Below, piece by piece: positions 1-5,283 of a DNA stretch of 8,094 bases; the first letter of the stretch is position 1, and each line of letters opens with the position of its first letter. The position numbers were made by a program, and so were the translations under genes. Under the pieces are notes generated by a model. It was not told where the DNA came from, made no database searches, and saw only the letters and a list, made by a program, of their open reading frames with translations. The stretch is from Actinomycetota bacterium. Its GTDB lineage: Bacteria; Actinomycetota; Thermoleophilia; Solirubrobacterales; 70-9. The stretch is taken from positions 1 to 8,094 of the forward strand of contig VAYK01000167.1 of assembly GCA_005884985.1 (NCBI GenBank), written 5' to 3'.

Positions 1-2
1 AG

Positions 3-86
3 GACGACGTCGAGGAGGAGCAGGACGACGTCGAGGAGGAGCAGGACGACGTCGAGGAGGAGCAGGACGACCTTGAAGAGGATGTC
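3..86. repeat. Tandem 21-bp coding repeat (DDVEEEQ units)
   Basis: Three identical 21-bp units lie at 3-23, 24-44 and 45-65, followed by a diverged fourth at 66-86. Bases 1-2 match the end of another unit, so the array continues beyond the window. The period is a multiple of three and each unit encodes the heptad DDVEEEQ, so copy-number change would not break the frame. Identity at the DNA level, including third positions, points to recent expansion by slippage or unequal recombination. Confidence 0.9.
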
Positions 87-515
87 GAGGTGGCGCCCGC
101 AGGCGTGCAGCCGGCCGACGAAGAGCCGTCCAGCCCGACTGGGGACCAGCTCTGGATGGACGTCTCCGACGACTGGCAGGAAGGCCGCGAGGTCCGCGAC
201 GGCGACGCCGCTATGCAGGTCCCCGAGCCCGCGGGTCGAATCACGATCCAGTCACGCCCCAAGCCGGAGGAGGACAAAGTGTTCGCCAGCAGCCAGACCC
301 GCAGCGAAGAGCGCCAAACGACCGTCATCGACGCGGGCGAGCGGATCCATAGCCGCTTCAACGAGCTTCTCGACGCGCGGTCGCCGCGCCAGGACGTCGC
401 CGACCGCGTCGCCTATCTCTTCCCGCGTCCCGAGACGACCGAGTGGACCGTGCGTGAGCTGAGCTATGACCGCCGCCGCCGCGCCGAGTCGCAGACCGAG
501 CGTCCAGCCTCCTAG
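3..515 (+). CDS. Hypothetical protein with acidic heptad repeats, 3' part only
   Basis: The reading frame is open from base 3 to a TAG at 513-515, giving the last 170 residues of a protein whose start lies outside the window. The visible part opens with three exact copies of DDVEEEQ and a degenerate fourth (DDLEEDV). A Pro/Glu/Asp-rich, probably disordered linker follows. The C-terminal third is more ordered and mixed in charge, including segments such as VIDAGERIHSRFNELLDAR and DVADRVAYLF, and it ends in an Arg-rich tail (YDRRRRAESQTERPAS). A GTG at 90 could serve as an internal start, but the frame continues upstream through the repeat with no stop, so truncation by the window edge is more likely. 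I do not recognise the family. No transmembrane segment or catalytic motif is visible. The gene converges on the Get3/ArsA-like operon. Confidence 0.6.
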   Translation, partial: DDVEEEQDDVEEEQDDVEEEQDDLEEDVEVAPAGVQPADEEPSSPTGDQLWMDVSDDWQEGREVRDGDAAMQVPEPAGRITIQSRPKPEEDKVFASSQTRSEERQTTVIDAGERIHSRFNELLDARSPRQDVADRVAYLFPRPETTEWTVRELSYDRRRRAESQTERPAS

Positions 516-543
516 CTTCCTCCTCCGATCACCCAGGAAAACA

Positions 544-581
544 GCTCTGACGACCGGGCCGGGAGGCTCGGTCGTCAGAGC
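544..581 (-). terminator. Rho-independent-type terminator of the Get3/ArsA-like operon
   Basis: The arms at 544-556 (GCTCTGACGACCG) and 569-581 are perfect reverse complements over 13 bp. A G-T wobble (557/568) and three more pairs (558-560 with 565-567) extend the stem to 17 bp, closed by a GGGA loop at 561-564. Read on the minus strand, the hairpin starts 6 nt after the TGA at 588-590 and is followed by TGTTTTCCT, a short U-rich tract. Read on the plus strand, the bases after the hairpin are not T-rich. It is therefore assigned mainly to the minus-strand operon, though it may also slow transcription from the convergent gene ending at 515. Confidence 0.75.
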
Positions 582-587
582 GCCCAC

Positions 588-1694
588 TCAACCGGCCGCG
601 ATCGCGGTGCGCTCCTTGGCGCCCGCGGCGAACAGGTACTCGTTGATCTGCATCAGCCCCGAGAGGTCGTGCACGTCGGTGTCCAGGTACGGGACCTGGA
701 TCACCGCTCGAGCGCGCATCTCTGCCGTCAACCGCTTGATATTGCGCCGGTCGCGGGCCGCGAGCGCCCGGTAGTCGTCGAAGTTCATCAACACCCGCCG
801 CGCCAGATCGTCGTCGCCGAGCGCCTCCGCGAGCTCTGCGGCGAATCCCTCGCCGTAGTCGGGGAGCTCGCTCTCGTAGTGCACCTTGTTGACGATCACC
901 CCACCGAACGGCAGCTTCGCCTCCACCAGCTTGCGGTGGAAGTAGACCGCCTCGGTGACCGGCTCGCCCTGGGGTCCGCAGACGACCAGGAAGCAGGTCT
1001 CGGGATTCGCCAGCAGCTCGTTGACCCGCTTGGCCCGCTCGCGAAAGCCACCCAGCATGCCGCTGAAGGCCTGGAAGAACTCCGAGAGGTCCTCGAGGAC
1101 CTCGACGCCGGTGATCCGCCGCAGTACCGAGAACACCATCGAGGTGCCCCGTCCGAACACCTTCATCCCGAGCCCGGTTGGTTTCATGAACACCTGGAGC
1201 GCCCGCCCCTCGATGAACTGCATCAGGCGCCTGGGCGCCTCGAGGAACTCCAGCGCGTTGCGGGTTGGCGGGGTGTCGAGCACCAGCAGGTCGTAGCGGG
1301 CCTCCGCGTGCAGCTCGAACAGCTTCTCCATCGCCATGTATTCCTGGGAGCCGGCAAGGGCGGCCGACAGCTGCTGGTAGGCGTGGCGGCGCACCAGCTC
1401 GTCGAAGGTCGCCTTTGCGTCGAGCATCATCGCCCAGAGCTCACCCCCGTTGGTCTCGATCCCCGCCTGGGCGAACAGGGCCGGGTCGACCCGTCGCTCC
1501 TCGTTGCCGAGCTCGGGCAGGCCGAGCGAGTCCGCGAGTCGCTTCGCGGGGTCGATCGTAAGCACCGCGACCTTCTTGCCACGCGCCGCCATTCCAGCCG
1601 CGATCGCGGCCGAGCTGGTCGTCTTTCCGACGCCGCCCGAACCCGCGCAGATGCAGACGCGCTTACCGTCGAGGAGCTCCGCGACGCCGGCCAT
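588..1694 (-). CDS. Get3/ArsA-like ATPase, long subunit (signature lysine absent)
   Basis: This 368-aa P-loop ATPase belongs to the Get3/ArsA (anion-transporting ATPase-like) group of the SIMIBI class. Visible motifs are the P-loop GSGGVGKTT at 18-26, switch I TIDPA with Asp48, the switch II region LVLDTPPT with Asp140, and VNK at 268-270 in the position of the base-contacting loop. The family P-loop normally reads GKGGVGKT; here Ser19 replaces the signature lysine that crosses the dimer interface. Residues about 155-225 form a Met/Phe-rich hydrophobic stretch, where Get3 proteins carry their client-binding helices. No ArsA-like metal-binding cysteine set is apparent, and no arsR or arsB is nearby, so arsenite export is unlikely. 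The start is the ATG at 1694, with AAGGG 9 nt upstream; it overlaps the preceding gene's TAA as TAATG, implying translational coupling. The pair resembles mycobacterial Rv3679/Rv3680 in order and relative size. The client is unknown. Confidence 0.88.
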   Translation of the reverse strand: MAGVAELLDGKRVCICAGSGGVGKTTSSAAIAAGMAARGKKVAVLTIDPAKRLADSLGLPELGNEERRVDPALFAQAGIETNGGELWAMMLDAKATFDELVRRHAYQQLSAALAGSQEYMAMEKLFELHAEARYDLLVLDTPPTRNALEFLEAPRRLMQFIEGRALQVFMKPTGLGMKVFGRGTSMVFSVLRRITGVEVLEDLSEFFQAFSGMLGGFRERAKRVNELLANPETCFLVVCGPQGEPVTEAVYFHRKLVEAKLPFGGVIVNKVHYESELPDYGEGFAAELAEALGDDDLARRVLMNFDDYRALAARDRRNIKRLTAEMRARAVIQVPYLDTDVHDLSGLMQINEYLFAAGAKERTAIAAG

Positions 1695-2554
1695 TAGTGC
1701 ATGCCCTTGGCGAGCTCGCGGATCTCCTCGACGCCGAGCTGGGGCACAAAGACGAAGGGGAGCGTTCGCACCGGCGCCCTGACGAGCTCCGCGAGACGGG
1801 CGAGTTGCTCGCGCTGCGCCGCAGCTCGGCGGCTCTCGCTGAGCGCCGCCCGGTACGCGGCGCGCAGGGGGCCATTGGTCTTCCCGCATGCGCTCTCGAG
1901 CCGCTCCACGTCGGGCTTGGAGAAGCGCTCCGGGTAGAGCGCGTTCATGTAGACGCGATCCACCGCGACGTCGACCTCCTCGGTCAGCTGCCGTTCGAGT
2001 GCCACGGTCTCGTTCACGGGCATCTCCTCGGGCAGGGCGACGATCGCGGCTCCCGTCTTGCGATGGTTGACGATGAACGCCTCCAGCGCCTCCGCCTGCG
2101 CCTTGATCGGCCCAACGCGCGCGATGTTCGCGAACGTGCGCGGCGTCTGCAGGAAGCCGACGCCCGCGCCCGTCGCCGGCGCATCGACGATCACGAGGTC
2201 GTACTTGCGCCCCTTCTTCACCTTACGGTCCGGCTGAGCGACCTCCCACATCTTTCCGATCGTCACGAGCTCGCGTAGGCCCGGCGTGGCGGCCGTGAGA
2301 TAGCTGAAGATCCGTGAGCGGAACATCGCCCACAGATTGTCCGCCATCTCGACCTCGTGGAAGCCGACCCTAGCCCGGTGGAAGACGTGCGAGGTGTGCT
2401 CCTGCGAGGAGACCTCGCAGACGATTGTCCGCCGGCCCTCCGCCGCTGCGGCTAGACCGAGGGCGAGGGCGACGGTGGATTTGCCTACGCCGCCCTTCCC
2501 GGTGACGATCACCAGGCGCTTGTCGAGCAGCTCGGACACCGCAGGAACATACAT
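1694..2554 (-). CDS. Get3/ArsA-like ATPase, short subunit (switch I aspartate absent)
   Basis: This 286-aa paralogue is the first gene of the minus-strand operon. It has a complete deviant Walker A, GKGGVGKST at 19-27 with signature Lys20 and Lys25, and a good switch II, VDAPATG with Asp124. The switch I DPA motif is missing: the gap-free equivalent of the partner's Asp48 is Ser49, within CEVSSQE. The stretch TPGLRELVTIGKMWEV (90-105) matches the helix before switch II in the partner. Between switch II and the next strand it is about 49 residues shorter than its partner, so it lacks most of the hydrophobic helical subdomain. It therefore looks like a structural or regulatory half of a heterodimer. 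The ATG at 2554 has no convincing Shine-Dalgarno sequence, so GTG at residue 3 or 6 remains possible. The gene ends in TAATG, coupling it to the long subunit. Confidence 0.86.
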   Translation of the reverse strand: MYVPAVSELLDKRLVIVTGKGGVGKSTVALALGLAAAAEGRRTIVCEVSSQEHTSHVFHRARVGFHEVEMADNLWAMFRSRIFSYLTAATPGLRELVTIGKMWEVAQPDRKVKKGRKYDLVIVDAPATGAGVGFLQTPRTFANIARVGPIKAQAEALEAFIVNHRKTGAAIVALPEEMPVNETVALERQLTEEVDVAVDRVYMNALYPERFSKPDVERLESACGKTNGPLRAAYRAALSESRRAAAQREQLARLAELVRAPVRTLPFVFVPQLGVEEIRELAKGMH

Positions 2555-2641
2555 ATGCGGCGTGAGGCGGGGATAAACCTCGAGCGGGGGTCTCTTTTCA
2601 TGGGGAGGAAACGCATCATCACGTGCGAATAAGCGCGATCA
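2555..2641. promoter_or_regulatory. Divergent promoter region between Get3-like and ParA-FtsZ operons
   Basis: These 87 bp are the only space between two divergent operons, so both promoters should lie here or inside the flanking 5' ends. On the minus strand, TTTATC (2577-2572) sits 17 bp from TGAAAA (2600-2595), a weak -10/-35 pair that would give a leader of about 10 nt. On the plus strand, GAATAA (2627-2632) is AT-rich and correctly placed for a near-leaderless transcript starting by the ATG at 2642, but no -35 is seen. A palindrome CACGTG is at 2620-2625. GGAGG at 2604-2608 is too far from 2642 to be its ribosome binding site. The promoter assignments are inference. Confidence 0.4.
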
Positions 2642-3787
2642 ATGGGTCTCTTCAACCGCGGTTTCAAGCCAAACGTGTCCAGGAACGGCCAGCCGCCGCC
2701 GGCGAACGGCGACCTGCCCGCCGAAGGCGCCCTGCCGCCCGCCGAACCGCAAGCACGGCCCGAGCCGGCCATTCCCGAAGAGCCCGCTCCTGAGCGGGCC
2801 GTTCCGGAGCAGGTGGCGCCTGAACGCGACGCTCCTCTCGACTCACCGGCGGGTCATGCGCCGCGGGCGGAGCCCGCGGCGAGGGCGACCTCTGCGCCGC
2901 CCGTCAACCCGGCGCCGCCGGATCACAGCGACGAGGACCGGATCAGCGCCTCCGAGGCGCTGGCCCCGACTCGCCGTCCGGGCAGCAGCCGGCCGCCAGG
3001 CGCCGCGATCGGCGACGAGTCGGAGCGCCGGGCCAAGATCATCTCGTTCGCGAACCAGAAGGGCGGGGTCGCGAAGACGACGACGACCCTGAACCTCGCT
3101 GTGGCGTTCGACGAGTCAGGTCACGACGTCCTCGCCGTGGACCTCGACCCGCAGGGCAACCTGACGATGAGTCAGGGGATCGACCCCGACAAGGTCGACG
3201 GGAGCATGTACGACGTGCTCGTCGACCACGTGCCGATCCGCGAGGTGATCCACGAGCGCGAGATCGACATCGCGGTGGCCTCGATTGACCTGGCCGGAGC
3301 CGAGATCGCGATGAGCATGCAGATCGGGCGGGAGCGCTCGCTGGAGAAGGCTCTGGCGGCGGTGGTCGACGACTACGATTTCATCTGCATCGACACGCCC
3401 CCGAGCCTCGGCCTGCTCACCGTGAACGCCCTGACGGCCTCCGACAAGGTGATCGTCCCCGTCCAATGCGAATATCTCTCCATGCGGGGGCTCGTCCAGC
3501 TCCAAAACACCCTGCAGATGATCCGCGAGAACCTCAACCCACGAGTGCAAATCGAGGGCATCCTGCCGACGATGCTGGATTCGCGCACGGTTCACGCGAA
3601 GGAGGCGGTGGAGATCCTCGAGGAGAACTTCGGCGAGCTGGTCTTCAAGTCGCGGATCCGGAAGGCGATCAAGTTCGCCGAAGCGCCCGTGCGGGGCTCG
3701 AGCGTGCTCAAGTACGATCCGAAGGGCAACGCCGCCAACTACTACCGCGAGCTGGCGAAGGAGGTCCTGACGAATGGCGCGTCGTAA
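2642..3787 (+). CDS. parA: ParA/Soj-family ATPase with long disordered N-terminal extension
   Basis: This 381-aa protein has a C-terminal ParA ATPase domain (about 131-381) behind a Pro/Ala/Glu-rich, low-complexity extension of about 130 residues. The ATPase domain shows the deviant Walker A QKGGVAKTTT, with signature Lys140 and Lys145 (Ala144 replaces the usual Gly), the Walker A' motif DLDPQGN at 167-173, and the Walker B region FICIDTPPS with Asp251. The basic region around KSRIRKAIKFAEAP (336-349) lies where ParA proteins contact DNA. ParA ATPases cycle between DNA-bound ATP dimers and free monomers to position cargo. No parB follows; ftsZ does, with a 14-nt overlap. This favours a role in placing the division machinery or another cargo, although a chromosome-partition role with a distant parB is possible. 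An in-frame TAA at 2630-2632 makes 2642 the first ATG. It has no clear ribosome binding site, so translation may be nearly leaderless. Confidence 0.92.
   Translation: MGLFNRGFKPNVSRNGQPPPANGDLPAEGALPPAEPQARPEPAIPEEPAPERAVPEQVAPERDAPLDSPAGHAPRAEPAARATSAPPVNPAPPDHSDEDRISASEALAPTRRPGSSRPPGAAIGDESERRAKIISFANQKGGVAKTTTTLNLAVAFDESGHDVLAVDLDPQGNLTMSQGIDPDKVDGSMYDVLVDHVPIREVIHEREIDIAVASIDLAGAEIAMSMQIGRERSLEKALAAVVDDYDFICIDTPPSLGLLTVNALTASDKVIVPVQCEYLSMRGLVQLQNTLQMIRENLNPRVQIEGILPTMLDSRTVHAKEAVEILEENFGELVFKSRIRKAIKFAEAPVRGSSVLKYDPKGNAANYYRELAKEVLTNGAS
3758..3765 (+). promoter_or_regulatory. Strong Shine-Dalgarno sequence fixing the ftsZ start
   Basis: AAGGAGGT lies inside the 3' end of the ParA gene, 8 nt before the ATG at 3774. 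It is the best ribosome binding site in the window. It decides the ftsZ start, and so supports the long N-terminal extension of FtsZ as genuinely translated rather than an over-called start. Confidence 0.85.
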
Positions 3788-5279
3788 GCGGGCCAGCATG
3801 CGCGAGGGCCCGCTCGCCGACCTCTTCCGCTCCACGGCCTCCCACGAGGGCGAGCAGCCAACCGAGCAGCCCGCGCCCCCCGACTCGGGGCGCGAAGCCG
3901 CAAACGACGAGGCAGAGGACGAGACCCGAGTGCTGGGCGATCGGGAGGCCGCAGCTCCGCCGCCCGCCCGCACCGAGCAGGAGATCGCTCGCTCAGAGCC
4001 CGAGCACGGGCCGCCCGATCCCGAGCGGGTGCGCGCCTACCGCGTCGAGGAGCGCGGGCTGCCCCCGATTCGGGAGCCCAGCGAGCGCCTCAGCCGAATC
4101 TTCGCCGACGACGCCCACGACGTCGAGGGTCCGGCCTACGGCCGGGAGGAGCCCGGGCCGGGCGACTACCACGGGCCGCCGCGCCCGCACCTGCCCGTGA
4201 TCCGGGTGGTCGGCGTCGGCGGCGCCGGGGTCAACGCGATCAATCGGATGATCGAGGCGCATATCCCGGGTGTCGAGTTCTTGGCGATCAATACCGACCT
4301 CCAGTCGCTCCAGCAGTCGACCGCCGACGTCACCGTCCATCTCGGCAGCGGCGTCTCGCGTGGCCTGGGCACGGGCTCGAACCCGGAGCTCGGCTACAAG
4401 GCCGCCTTCGAGGAGCAGGACAAGATCAAGCGCCTGCTGAAGGGCTCCGACATGGTGTTCGTGACTGCCGGGGTCGGTGGCGGCACCGGGACCGGGGCGG
4501 CGCCGGTCGTCGCGCGGCTGGCCCGCGATGTCGGCGCGCTGACCGTGGGGATCGTCACCAAGCCTTTCCGCTTCGAGGGCACGCGCCGCGCCAAGCAGGC
4601 CGACGACGGCATCGAGGCGCTGAGCGCCGAGGTCGACACGCTGATCGTGGTTCCCAATGAGCGGCTGCTCTCGGTGCTGGCCCGCACGACGACGATGATC
4701 GAGGCCTTCCAGGTGGCCGACGACGTCCTGCGCCAGGGCGTTCAGGGGATCTCCGAGTTGATCACCCTGCCCGGCCTGATCAACCTCGACTTCGCCGACG
4801 TGCGGACGACTATGCGCGACGCCGGCCAGGCCCTGCTGGGGATCGGGATGGGCACGGGAGAGACCCGCGCCGTCTCTGCGGCGGAGCGCGCCGTGTCGTC
4901 GCCGCTGCTCGAGACCTCGGTGGACGGCGCCCGCTCGATCCTGCTCTCGATCACGGGCGGCCCCGACATGAGCCTGCTGGAGGTCTCCGAGGCGGCGAAG
5001 GTGGTCCAGGAATCGGCGCACCCCGACGCGAACATCATCTTCGGGGCGAACGTCGACGACACGCTTGCCGATCAGCTCTGGGTGACGGTCATCGCCACCC
5101 GCTTCGACGGCCGCGGCAGGCGCGCCGACGGCAGCGCTCGCGCGGAGCTGCGGGCTGCCGGCACCACGACGACCGCCGTCCGCCGGCCGGCCGACCGGAG
5201 GCCGGGAAGCGCCCCGAGCTTCGAGTCGCGCCCGCGGGACATGGCGATCGAGGTTCCGGAGTTCGTTCCCGGTCGTTGA
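3774..5279 (+). CDS. ftsZ: Cell-division GTPase FtsZ with a ~140-residue N-terminal extension
   Basis: This 501-aa FtsZ forms the GTP-dependent cytoplasmic protofilaments of the division ring. The tubulin-like GTPase core begins near residue 141 (IRVVGVGGAGVNAINRM). It has AINTD at 171-175, the tubulin signature GGGTGTG at 235-241, TKPFRFEG at 262-269, and the catalytic T7 loop NLDFAD at 337-342 with Asp339 and Asp342. Both GTP binding and hydrolysis residues look intact. A C-terminal domain, a basic linker (about 445-488) and a recognisable C-terminal peptide (IEVPEFV) follow. FtsZ cores usually start about 10 residues from the N-terminus; here an acidic, proline-rich segment of about 140 residues precedes the core, with two short hydrophobic patches (LADLFR at 14-19, LSRIFA at 106-111). 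The start overlaps the ParA gene by 14 nt behind a strong ribosome binding site. The setting is not a dcw cluster, so this could be the sole FtsZ relocated or a second copy. Confidence 0.95.
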   Translation: MARRKRASMREGPLADLFRSTASHEGEQPTEQPAPPDSGREAANDEAEDETRVLGDREAAAPPPARTEQEIARSEPEHGPPDPERVRAYRVEERGLPPIREPSERLSRIFADDAHDVEGPAYGREEPGPGDYHGPPRPHLPVIRVVGVGGAGVNAINRMIEAHIPGVEFLAINTDLQSLQQSTADVTVHLGSGVSRGLGTGSNPELGYKAAFEEQDKIKRLLKGSDMVFVTAGVGGGTGTGAAPVVARLARDVGALTVGIVTKPFRFEGTRRAKQADDGIEALSAEVDTLIVVPNERLLSVLARTTTMIEAFQVADDVLRQGVQGISELITLPGLINLDFADVRTTMRDAGQALLGIGMGTGETRAVSAAERAVSSPLLETSVDGARSILLSITGGPDMSLLEVSEAAKVVQESAHPDANIIFGANVDDTLADQLWVTVIATRFDGRGRRADGSARAELRAAGTTTTAVRRPADRRPGSAPSFESRPRDMAIEVPEFVPGR

Positions 5280-5283
5280 CGCC

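Noticed and set aside
669..1697. 342-codon open frame on the plus strand
   Set aside because: It is antisense to the long Get3-like gene, His/Arg/Leu-rich with no recognisable motif; a typical high-GC shadow frame.
1695..1889. Upstream extension of the long Get3-like gene by 65 codons
   Set aside because: It lies entirely inside the 3' end of the preceding gene, is Arg/Pro-rich shadow sequence, and the family start (KRVCICAGSGG) needs only the ATG at 1694.
588..2554. Arsenite efflux ATPase (arsA) function
   Set aside because: No ArsA-like metal-binding cysteine set is apparent, and no arsR, arsB or arsD gene is in the window.
2782..2880. Two GC-rich hairpins in the ParA linker (2782-2799, 7-bp stem; 2860-2880, 9-bp stem with GGA loop)
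   Set aside because: They lie in low-complexity high-GC coding sequence with no T-tract; chance palindromes are expected there.
3116..3973. 285-codon open frame on the minus strand
   Set aside because: It is antisense to the ParA domain and the start of ftsZ; no motif seen.
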